Shown here: piece by piece, positions 52,184-60,525 of the stretch
How positions within the stretch are numbered: position 1 is the first letter of the stretch
How the letters are laid out: the number at the start of each line of letters is the position of its first letter
Origin: Huiozyma naganishii CBS 8797
Taxonomy: Eukaryota; Ascomycota; Saccharomycetes; Saccharomycetales; Saccharomycetaceae
Direction: 5' to 3'
DNA length: 64,000 nucleotides
Assembly (NCBI RefSeq): GCF_000348985.1
Contig: NC_035924.1
Location: 1-64,000, forward strand
Program-made: the position numbers and the translations under genes
The notes under the pieces: generated by a model
Databases searched by the model: none
Seen by the model: only the letters and a program-made list of their open reading frames with translations
What the model was told of the DNA's origin: nothing

Positions 52184-53084
52184 TGTCCCACCTTGCTTCT
52201 GCGTGTGTGTTTCGCACACTAGTCCCCACAACTACAGATAATATGAGGCAACACTCTCTGCTACTTCGCGAAAGTGCAGTCCTTCCAGGTCAAGCCGTGG
52301 TCACCGTCGTACCCTTCCGTTCGCCCAAAACGAAGAAGAAATAAAAAAGAAATAAAAAAAGAAATAAAAAAATCTCCTCTTTCGCGAAATCTCTGCAGAT
52401 CATGCCCAAAAGAGGAAAGTGAAAACCTCGAGAAATTTCCCTCGAAAATTTCCCTTTTTGTGAAAAAATCGAAAATGCTCGAAAACGGAAAACGGCGAAG
52501 AGCGAGGAGAGAGGCACTGCGCAGGCGACTGTTCAAAACACGCAATAGCGTGGTGCGTTGCGCTGAAAGGAGATATGAGTCGTGTGAGAGCTTCCGCTCT
52601 TGACTCCATACCCACTGCCGCTCGCTTCGACTCCCATCGCTTGTGCATTCGAGACAGCTCAGTATTTTACTTTATTTTAATTCTCGAACTACGAGACCAC
52701 CATCCGCTTTTGATAGTGAGCTGGTTCGCACTGCATTCCACTTTCCCCTTCCGGGCGATTACGTGTTTTGCTGAGCTTATTTTTTTTTCCGCTACAGCTT
52801 TTTTTTTCTTCAAGAATTTGGTCTTAACGTGTTCGAACTGAAGGTTAACTTGTATCTTAATTCTTTGTTCTACTTCTTTTGGTTCTGCCCTATTCGTTGT
52901 GGAAGAGAGTACTGCTAGAAAAATAATCCAGGTTTGCTTCAAAAAGGTCTATCCATTCGCTTCTATTTGCTTAAACCAACTGTCCCATTCCTTCTCCTCC
53001 GTCATTTTGTCTCTGAGAAGCTACCTCCTAAATCCAAGCTCCACTGTTCCCTCTATTAATAGATTGGAGAGATAGATAGACAAA
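52184..53084. promoter_or_regulatory. PBN1-LRE1 divergent promoter
   Basis: The 901-bp spacer carries CGCGAAA (Swi4/SBF-type) at 52267-52273 and within the 10-bp palindrome TTTCGCGAAA at 52380-52389. Three tandem copies of GAAATAAAAAA occupy about 52338-52372. TCGAAAATTTCCC-type phrases repeat around 52430-52460. The part near LRE1 is pyrimidine-rich on the plus strand. No additional gene can be supported. Confidence 0.55.
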
Positions 53085-54737
53085 ATGTCGGAAACTCAGC
53101 AACTCAGTGTCGCTGAGGCACCCAGCGGCATGGCACAACTGACTACACCCTCGAGGAGAGGCCACCGTCATAAACGGTCGTTTGCCATCTCTGGTGATTT
53201 CGAGTTTTTGAAGCAACCCCCGGCGTCCGTGCCTCCAATACCCACGTTTGTATCGCCCGTGAAACCACGCAATAGAGCAGACGGGTCAGTGATGGGTACA
53301 GACGATGACGAAGTCTCTGGTGACGCAAGGCAACCGAGAGTGTTACTGACGGAACCGAAGCTCAGTACGACGACGTATTTGCTAAAGACACCACGGAAAC
53401 TCGCAGAGCCAATAAATTCGCCCAGTCCGCGGTTTTTCATCAGCGAGGAGCCCAGGTTCTCGTCACCTGTCAAGGGCGTGCCGGACGCCATTATCAATCT
53501 GGACGATGTCCTCAAGACTAAGCCAAGGTCGTTCAAAACGCATCGCAGAACAGAATCTGCGCCCGCCGATTTGGAAATTGTCTTCAACGCAAAAGGAAAC
53601 CTTCCTAACGATCAGAGAATTGACGAGGAGGACGATGACTCGGACTCGGTGAACAGTAAGAAGCAAATTGTGCCAGGACTGATGTCCCCACTACGACCAT
53701 CTTCGCCTACTTTCCAACGAAGTTTGTCCCCCGTGAAAACTCCAAGTATGGTCTCCTCTGAGATGGGCAGTAACGATGCTGGCAGCAACAGCAGCAATGC
53801 TGCCAATGCCAACGACAAATATAATTCTCTTAAGATCAAGAGACAAAAACAGCGATACTACTATTACACAAAACAGTTACCCATGACCACTAGGGCTGTC
53901 CCGCCACAGTCTCTCAGGGAACAAACATCTGCATCATCGCTGGCCTCCAACGTTTCAAGAACTCCGATGTCCCAGCCATACACCCCTTGTAAACAAGAAT
54001 TGACGACGCCAGCGACCCCACTATATCTTCAAGATCAAGTGACGATCCACATTCCCACGGTCAATAACGGTGGCAGTAACTTGAATGTGGGAAGCCACGG
54101 GACGTCACTAAATTTTCTTGGAGAGAACACAAGGCGGCCCCTGAGTCCCGACTTCCAAGCACGGCAAAACAAGTCACAACTTCAACCCCCCAGTTTACGT
54201 TTCAACAGCGCTGGTCCAAGCAACCCGACGATACGAAGAAACAGTGCCAATGCTACTACATCATTCAATTTTGAGAGTAAAGTGTACGACATACGGTACG
54301 ATGAGGACGGTGTGAAACCGAAGAGGGATGAGATGTACGATACAACAAATTACAGTTCGAAGACGACGTTGATCTCGGAATTCCAGCAAGATAAGGGTTC
54401 TGCTGTTTTGTCTGACGAGATCTTGTTGGGTGAACCGGGCGACGAGGTCGATTTGGCTTCATTGAATTCTACCCAAGATATAGTAGATGGGATGAAGCAG
54501 GTTTACATCAGTAAGGGTCCGTCAACACACAGTTTACAAGCGTCAGTTACTCCGGAATCCAGCAGCATGAAAGAGGTCTCCAAGAAGCTTGATCGCAAGA
54601 CGGAGTTGAAGGGTGAAATTAGATCTTCTAGCGACAGTGCTCTCCCACAGGGCCAATCGACTGCTAAAGTTGACACTGGTGCCAGAAAGAAGAAGCGGTC
54701 CCGGTTCAGTTCCTTCCTTACAAACATACTGAAGTGA
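53085..54737 (+). CDS. LRE1: LRE1/HLR1-type regulator of cell-wall and PKA-linked functions
   Basis: The 550-residue, Ser/Pro/Thr-rich protein corresponds to Lre1 (S. cerevisiae 583), reported to inhibit the NDR kinase Cbk1 and to influence laminarinase resistance and trehalose levels. The short motif HRHKRSFAISGDFEFL at residues 26-41 is the family's best landmark, followed by many SP/TP sites (SPSPRFF, SPVKG, SPVKT) and a basic C-terminus RKKKRSRFSSFLTNILK. Start ATG at 53085. The single gene here, without its paralogue, fits a post-duplication genome. Confidence 0.92.
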   Translation: MSETQQLSVAEAPSGMAQLTTPSRRGHRHKRSFAISGDFEFLKQPPASVPPIPTFVSPVKPRNRADGSVMGTDDDEVSGDARQPRVLLTEPKLSTTTYLLKTPRKLAEPINSPSPRFFISEEPRFSSPVKGVPDAIINLDDVLKTKPRSFKTHRRTESAPADLEIVFNAKGNLPNDQRIDEEDDDSDSVNSKKQIVPGLMSPLRPSSPTFQRSLSPVKTPSMVSSEMGSNDAGSNSSNAANANDKYNSLKIKRQKQRYYYYTKQLPMTTRAVPPQSLREQTSASSLASNVSRTPMSQPYTPCKQELTTPATPLYLQDQVTIHIPTVNNGGSNLNVGSHGTSLNFLGENTRRPLSPDFQARQNKSQLQPPSLRFNSAGPSNPTIRRNSANATTSFNFESKVYDIRYDEDGVKPKRDEMYDTTNYSSKTTLISEFQQDKGSAVLSDEILLGEPGDEVDLASLNSTQDIVDGMKQVYISKGPSTHSLQASVTPESSSMKEVSKKLDRKTELKGEIRSSSDSALPQGQSTAKVDTGARKKKRSRFSSFLTNILK

Positions 54738-54775
54738 GAGAAATCGTAACAAAAGAGATAATGTGTACTAGTAGT

Positions 54776-54812
54776 ATAATAATGATAATAATAATAATAA
54801 TAATAGTAATAC
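54776..54812. repeat. ATA microsatellite in a convergent spacer
   Basis: About eleven trinucleotides of the ATA/TAA type, with small interruptions, lie in the 97-bp spacer between the stop codons of LRE1 and APA1. Confidence 0.85.
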
Positions 54813-54834
54813 AAGTAATTTATAATGGGAGGCG

Positions 54835-55740
54835 CTACGTGGTGGTATTTGGGAACCCGCATTCCAATAGTAGTCTGTCGATGACGTTTGGGTTCGAGCG
54901 GACCTCGTCGAAGATCTCCCTCTTTTTAACGAGAACAAGTCCTGCGTACCCAATGGAGTTGAACCCTACTTGTAACGATCTTGCTCTAATATTGGATCTT
55001 GGCACTAGACAAAGCCATTTCCTGGTGAGTAACACGTTGTAACTTACCTCGAGGTCTTGTTGGAAGAAGGTCAAAACTTTCTGTAGAAGCGTAAAGTAGC
55101 ACGATTCTAGGAGTTCAGCCGATACATCGCCGTCCGAATCCGGGAGCGGTACTACGAAATGTGCAAAGGACACTTTGCGATCTTGCAAGGGGTCGTGCTC
55201 TGTGTCAGGTACGAAGTGTGTTTCGCCGCTGCACAGTTCATCTTGGAACGGTGTGAAGTTCTGCGGGAACTCCAACAGTTGCAAGTGTTTGTGTCTTTGA
55301 GAGGACCCACTCTGCGGCCCTGAATTGTAAATAACCAAATGGTTCTTGCCGGGCCACGCTGCGTTCATGTCACGTATCAGCGCATACGATGTGGACAGAT
55401 CCTGCGGTGTCAGGCGCGACGACTGGTCCTTGAAGACGTTTGTGACGAGCAAAGCGTGGTTTTGCATCACTGGGAACTTGTTCAACACGACTTTGAACTC
55501 CTGAGAGCCGTCTAGATCCTCCGTGACGAGCAATTCCGGTTCGTGTTTCCCCAAGGGGTCGTCGTTTGGGGCAGTGTCGCCCTTCTCCGGCTTGCTCAGG
55601 AGGCTGGGGGCAAACCTGACCCAGTACTGCATCCCATTATCGCTGTTCCGAAGCCATTGTGTCCCCACTTCGTTGAAACATAAATGTTCACTTGCAGCAG
55701 CGGTGCTAAAAGCAGCAGCTATCCTCTGAACAATACTCAT
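54835..55740 (-). CDS. APA1: Diadenosine tetraphosphate phosphorylase
   Basis: The 301-residue HIT-superfamily enzyme splits Ap4A with phosphate into ADP and ATP. The active-site histidine motif is RHKHLQLLEFP (about residues 150-160), preceded by NSGPQSGSS. VLLTRKWLCLVPRS and the terminal IDRLLLECGFPN match S. cerevisiae Apa1/Apa2 (321 and 325 residues). The start is the ATG at 55740. Which of the two S. cerevisiae paralogues it equals is set by position next to LRE1; YCL049C, next in S. cerevisiae, is missing here. Confidence 0.95.
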   Translation of the reverse strand: MSIVQRIAAAFSTAAASEHLCFNEVGTQWLRNSDNGMQYWVRFAPSLLSKPEKGDTAPNDDPLGKHEPELLVTEDLDGSQEFKVVLNKFPVMQNHALLVTNVFKDQSSRLTPQDLSTSYALIRDMNAAWPGKNHLVIYNSGPQSGSSQRHKHLQLLEFPQNFTPFQDELCSGETHFVPDTEHDPLQDRKVSFAHFVVPLPDSDGDVSAELLESCYFTLLQKVLTFFQQDLEVSYNVLLTRKWLCLVPRSNIRARSLQVGFNSIGYAGLVLVKKREIFDEVRSNPNVIDRLLLECGFPNTTT

Positions 55741-56686
55741 GTCTACCGCAAGAAAGCGAAGTGAAAAAATGTGTCAAAGGGGGAGAATGGCAGGAGAATG
55801 AGAACCGTGCAGCCCAATGCAAAGGAAAAAACCTTCCCTTCCAAGGCAGAGAAGGGATCGTCCCACAGAGGTCTGAACCAGATCTTTCTCGAAGACCAAG
55901 AAGAAAAAAGAAAACCAAGAAACAGGCACGCGCACAGCTGAGGTAAGGCGACGCATCGGGGATAAGCCGGAAAACGGGAGCGGGAACGGGAGGGGAGGGG
56001 AGAAGGCACTGGGTCCCGGAGGGGTGCCGTCCGGGAAAAGAGGGGAGGGGAGGGGGGGTCAAAACAGCTGACTCCCCCTCCTCGGTGTCACAAAACGGGG
56101 CGGAGTCACCGGAAGGTCTAGAAACGGGCCTCCGTGGCTATGCCCCGAAACGGGATTGTAATGGCACCCAGCCACCCGCTGAGGCGCGCGGACCCGTGTT
56201 TTCCCGATCGGGCGGGCTGTCGCCGAGCGGGGAGAGAGGGCCCAGCCACACTTACCCGAACGGGAAGTGGGGCTTCCTGTTTCGGGTCCTCAAGCGAATT
56301 GGTTTCTTTTTTCTGGGAGCGGGGGGAGGGGCCTCTCGGGGCTGTGCGGGGGTTTCTCGGGCGCGCGCTATCTTATCGGGTTGGCTGTGCGAGGGACCCG
56401 GACACACAGCCAAAACACAGAGCGCCTGCGCGGTTCCTCTCGCGGGCCACCCGGACACGGTCGCGCTCTGTTTCTTTTTCGCTGCGCTGCCCTTCACTGA
56501 CGCGCACTGTTAGGGATTTTCTCGCAGTGCGCGATGAGAGAGAGAAAAATTTTCTTTTTCTGTTTTGGTAGCCGTTGTTTTGGCTCATATATAAACCTCG
56601 AGGAATATCCCGCTTGGAAAGTTGGCCTGTTGCTGCTGTTCTCTTTTTTTGGCTCGCTTTGGTGGAAGACACTCACCCAACCAAAA
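55741..56686. promoter_or_regulatory. GC-rich promoter with G-runs and stress elements
   Basis: This spacer is strongly GC-rich against an AT-rich background. G-runs at about 55985-56005 and 56040-56060 (AGGGGAGGGGAGGGGGGG) contain several AGGGG stress-response elements and could form G-quadruplexes. TATATAAA at 56588-56595, 92 bp upstream of the GPI-protein ATG, is a clear TATA box. Open frames of up to 145 codons here are by-products of the GC content. Confidence 0.65.
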
Positions 56687-56938
56687 ATGCAATTTAAGAC
56701 CGTTTTCGCTACTTTCGCTTCTGTCGCCACTCTAGCCGCTGCCCAAGCCTCCAGAAACGAGACTGCCGGCGCCGTCGCTTCCAACGGTACCGTTGCTACC
56801 AACGGTACTGCTGGTGGTGCCAACGGCTCCAACGGCACCACCTCCAGTAGAATCTCTACCGGTGCCGCCGCTTCCAACACTCTAAATGCTGGTATCTTCG
56901 GTGCTGCCGTCGCTGCTGGTGTTGCTTTCCTATTCTAA
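56687..56938 (+). CDS. Small GPI-anchored cell-wall protein (YCL048W-A family)
   Basis: The 83-residue protein begins [20 protein letters not shown], a secretory leader with cleavage after Ala/Gln. A short Asn/Gly/Thr-rich mature part with many N-glycosylation sequons (NGT, NGS) follows, and a GPI-attachment tail ending [14 protein letters not shown]. It resembles S. cerevisiae YCL048W-A and its paralogue YDR524C-B in size, ends and position before SPS22. The codons are those of very highly expressed genes (GCT, GCC, ACC, TCC, AAC). The start is the ATG at 56687, downstream of the TATA box. No enzymatic role is expected; it is a wall component. Confidence 0.9.
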   Translation: MQFKTVFATFASVATLAAAQASRNETAGAVASNGTVATNGTAGGANGSNGTTSSRISTGAAASNTLNAGIFGAAVAAGVAFLF

Positions 56939-57525
56939 GCTGTTTGTTGTTTGTTTTAATACCATTATCAGTAATAGTCTTTTAATATATGTGTTTGATC
57001 ACTTCCAGGAAGGGGACTGCGAAATTCTTTCCTCCCCTTCTTCTGTATCTCTAATGCTCAGCTTTTTTTCCCTCGTTTATTCTGTTTATACATTTTTTGG
57101 TTTAAATGAATACTCTATTATTTTTTTTTAAAGATGTTAGTCCTATGCGTGGGCAAGGGACCCTCCGACGTTTCCTATATAACTTTTGTATTCTAATTCA
57201 TAATACGTAACTCTTTTCCCCGTGTCAGGAAACTGACACTTCCCTTGACACACATGTGACCATAAATAGCCAAGTAATGGGGGGGAAGTGGATGTTGGAT
57301 TTTAGGCTGCTATCGTCGCAACTTCCCTTGGGCCATGACCCAACGAACTAACAAGTTGTACTCGAGCAAGTACAACTCATATAACTACGTATACCGCTGG
57401 GTATGGAAAATAACACTAGTATGATATCAGCATATGCGTAAACACAATGCGAGATGGTGGAAGTTTCACCATAAATATAACACCTAACTCAGATGATCTC
57501 TCTGATACAAGGCATAAGGCACATA
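56939..57525. other. Spacer before solo LTR
   Basis: The 3' region of the GPI-protein gene is followed by unassigned AT-rich DNA. It ends with ACATA (57521-57525), one copy of the LTR target duplication. Confidence 0.5.
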
Positions 57526-57876
57526 TGCTGCATATAGAAAATGACTATTATAGGGGTGATAAGATATCATCATAGGCATAAACAGAATATGAAACGAGAA
57601 TGATACGTGGCAACTATGAAACGTATGACAATAACGCCACGTGGAAGTTAATATGTCGCACTATGAAACATGCCTCTACTCTGAGAATATCTGGGAAATT
57701 CTCACATATATAAAGACTAGTTATATCTATAGTATTGGTCTCTATCTTTCTGAACATACAGAAGAGACCATCAAACCTTATACTTATATAGTATAACTAA
57801 GAAGTTAATTTATCTAAGTCATCTCTCATACTCTACTTAAAATGGATAGTCACGGCGAGAAAGACAATATCCAAGA
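57526..57876 (+). mobile_element. Solo LTR of the same Ty-like family
   Basis: The 351-bp element starts TGCTG and ends CAAGA where the copy at 22270-22667 has CAACA. It is flanked by a 5-bp target duplication ACATA (57521-57525 and 57877-57881). From 57654 on it is almost identical to the copy near 22.5 kb, including ATGGATAGTCACGGCGAGAA, the presumed Gag start. It stands between the GPI-protein gene and SPS22, within 220 bp of the SPS22 start, and may have displaced upstream control. Confidence 0.92.
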
Positions 57877-58095
57877 ACATACGTAAAAAGACCCTATCTA
57901 ACAAATATAACATACTTAAGCTCGTACAATTTTTTTTGTTATTTCATATTTGAATTAATCTTTTCTTACCACCCGTCCACTTTTAAATATTTAATAAAAA
58001 TATAAAAAAACATAAAACACCGGGAAAGTGACACAAAGTTGAACACTGTACAAGTTGTAAATCAAAGGTAAAACACCAACCATCAAACACAAACA

Positions 58096-59439
58096 ATGAA
58101 ACTACTAATTTCAACTTTAACTCTACTACTAAGCACCAAAGACGCCGCAGCAAAAGTTATCAATTGGAACGATTATGACGCCTTCCCACAGCAAGTCTTG
58201 AAACCTCACAATGTGGAACCACCACACCTGGTTCAAAACTTTCAAAAACGTGGACAAAGTACCATGGGGAGGATCACTTGTGCCAACGAAAATTTCATTC
58301 TTTCCAGTTCCAATGATCTGAAAAGTATTGAACACTGCCACGAGATTGTAGGCGATTTGATAGTGACCTCCACCTTTGACAGCCCAGTGTTAGATCTATA
58401 CAACCTGCAAACGTTGAAGGGTAACTTTGTCATTGAAGATTGTCAAAGCTTGATTAGACTATCTGCTCCTCAATTAGAAAATGTGCAAGGTGATTTTACA
58501 CTCTCCTCTTTGACCTCATTAGTCACTGTCGAATTGCCAACTATTTCTCATGTGAACTCCCTTACTTGGAAAGTTCTACCCATTTTGAGCCAAGCTGATT
58601 TGCCCAAGGATATTATAGTCGACAAGAATATTATCATTTCAGATACGTCGTTATCAAATATCAATGATTTCCAATCAATCAAAGATGTTGAAATTTTCAA
58701 TGTGAACAACAACAGGTTCCTGGAGACAATTAAGACCAATGTTGAAACTGTTAGGGGTCAATTAAGTATTCATGCAAACTCCAGGGAACTAGAATTAGAA
58801 ATGCCCTATCTTCAAAATGCTGAAAACTTAACTGTGAGAGACACAAGGAGTGTGTGGCTGCCCAATTTACAAAGAGTGAACACAAACATGGAATTTATTG
58901 AAAATCTATTTGCTGATCTTGACCTGTCAAGCTTGAAATTTGTCGGCGGGACATTGGGTATTATCGATAACTCAAACTTACACAACTTGGATTTCAACAA
59001 CGTTACAGAAGTACAAGGTGGGTTAATGGTTACCAATAATATAAACATGGAAAAAATCGACTGTTTCAAGTCGCTGAAGTTGGTAGGCGGCGCCATATAT
59101 TTTGAGGGTACCTTTACGGATACCGACTTTCCATACCTCAGACTAGTCAAGGGGAGCGCGTTTGTTAAGACAACGTCAAATGATATGAACTGTAACAAGT
59201 GGGTTCGCCCTCAAAACGGGAGATCTATAGTCAGAGGGGGTAAGATTCAATGTACCGCATCCAAAAAGCAAAACTCAATCAGTCTTGATGAAAATGGGTC
59301 AGTTACAGAGACCAGTGAACGCGACATTAGTATTCCGAAAGTCGTCCTATCCAATTATGCAAGTAAATTAACCTACAGAAACTGGGTCGCAACAGGTTTA
59401 TCACTAGTGGCGGTTGCCCTACTGCATAATTTCGTATAA
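58096..59439 (+). CDS. SPS22: Sporulation-related GPI protein, ECM33 family
   Basis: The 447-residue protein belongs to the Ecm33/Sps2 family of GPI-anchored proteins with receptor-L-domain-like leucine-rich repeats. It has a leader (MKLLISTLTLLLSTKDAAA), a conserved N-domain (LSSSNDLKSIEHCHEIVGDL), repeated L-domain phrases such as LQTLKGNFVIEDC and LKFVGGTLGIIDNS, a cysteine near the end of the domain, and a C-terminal hydrophobic GPI signal. In S. cerevisiae Sps22 and Sps2 organise the beta-glucan layer of the spore wall. The upstream GACACAAAG at 58030-58038 is close to a middle sporulation element. The start is the ATG at 58096. S. cerevisiae Sps22 has 463 residues. Confidence 0.94.
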   Translation: MKLLISTLTLLLSTKDAAAKVINWNDYDAFPQQVLKPHNVEPPHLVQNFQKRGQSTMGRITCANENFILSSSNDLKSIEHCHEIVGDLIVTSTFDSPVLDLYNLQTLKGNFVIEDCQSLIRLSAPQLENVQGDFTLSSLTSLVTVELPTISHVNSLTWKVLPILSQADLPKDIIVDKNIIISDTSLSNINDFQSIKDVEIFNVNNNRFLETIKTNVETVRGQLSIHANSRELELEMPYLQNAENLTVRDTRSVWLPNLQRVNTNMEFIENLFADLDLSSLKFVGGTLGIIDNSNLHNLDFNNVTEVQGGLMVTNNINMEKIDCFKSLKLVGGAIYFEGTFTDTDFPYLRLVKGSAFVKTTSNDMNCNKWVRPQNGRSIVRGGKIQCTASKKQNSISLDENGSVTETSERDISIPKVVLSNYASKLTYRNWVATGLSLVAVALLHNFV

Positions 59440-59533
59440 AGCACTACTGGCGCATAATTTTTTGCATTACACAAACCAATATAATCATATTTACATCCTT
59501 TAAATTGCATTCATAATTGCTATTCGGCTCTAT

Positions 59534-60364
59534 CTAACCTTCAAATATGGATTTCGCTTTGCTGTGACCCACGATGTACGAAATGATCTCTCCGGGCAAA
59601 AGCTGTTGCAATCCATCCAGGTCAAGATTGCCACGGTTGGTAGTTATTTCTTTCCTAATGGCCGATGAGGAGACACCGATGTACTTCGCATCGTTGGCAA
59701 TAACTTTTATCCGGTTGCCCCATTCTTTCGGTATTGACGGTTCGTATTCCCCGTGAAGAATATCCAACGGATACCTTTGCTGCATTTCTGGCGTGACATC
59801 ACCAGATAACCTTGTTAAGCAACATAGCTCCGTTTGACGCATGAACTCGTTCAGTACAATGGCAGGGGTATCTGGCTTGTAGTACTTAGCATCGAAGATT
59901 CGGACAATTGTATCGTACCCTACCAAATAGACAACCTCCCCATGTTGAAAAAACTGCTTCCTAATGGATGCGTCTTTATCCACAAATTTAGGAAATACGC
60001 TTAGTCCTATGGATACTTCCACCTCTGGCATTTTATCTTCCAATATTCTTGCCATTATGTGCATCATGGCAACTCTTTTATCGAACGTCGCCGGCTTCTC
60101 ACCGCCCTTGTCGGCGTTATTAACGGAAAGAGACAAAAGGACATGCACAGACTTTCCCGGATAAAGGTCTCTGTAACATTCGTACGCTTTCTTCACTAAA
60201 GTGTAATGGCCCCAATGTGGAGGATTAAAGGACGAATCTAAGACTAATAACAACGCATTTTGCGAGTCACTTATAACTGTTGGTCCGTCCACAATTGCAA
60301 ATTGTTGAGTTTCCTTGTTCGAAATGAAGTCATGGTACCGGATCAGCCAAGCACCATTTGTCAT
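59534..60364 (-). CDS. POF1: Nicotinamide mononucleotide adenylyltransferase-like protein
   Basis: The 276-residue protein has the nucleotidyltransferase signature SSFNPPHWGHYTL (about residues 39-51) and VSSSAIRKEI (about 237-246), the SxSxxR-type phosphate-binding motif of NMN adenylyltransferases. It corresponds to Pof1 (258 residues in S. cerevisiae), reported as an NMN adenylyltransferase with links to filamentation and ER quality control. The start is the ATG at 60364. It sits tail-to-tail with SPS22. Confidence 0.93.
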   Translation of the reverse strand: MTNGAWLIRYHDFISNKETQQFAIVDGPTVISDSQNALLLVLDSSFNPPHWGHYTLVKKAYECYRDLYPGKSVHVLLSLSVNNADKGGEKPATFDKRVAMMHIMARILEDKMPEVEVSIGLSVFPKFVDKDASIRKQFFQHGEVVYLVGYDTIVRIFDAKYYKPDTPAIVLNEFMRQTELCCLTRLSGDVTPEMQQRYPLDILHGEYEPSIPKEWGNRIKVIANDAKYIGVSSSAIRKEITTNRGNLDLDGLQQLLPGEIISYIVGHSKAKSIFEG

Positions 60365-60525
60365 TGTGCTGCTAACAGTCTTTGTTCTCTTTGGCCAACG
60401 TCACCAAATTGGACCAAATTGTTCCCAACGAACGAAATCTGAAAAATCTGTGATTGAAATGTATCTCAACTTTTCTGTTGAAACTATACACTTAGTCTCT
60501 GTACATAATTGACATGAACACTACA

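Noticed and set aside
56085..56571. Long overlapping frames in the GC-rich spacer before the wall-protein gene
   Set aside because: High GC lowers stop frequency; codon use and composition do not resemble the neighbouring genes, and TATA and stress elements fit a promoter.
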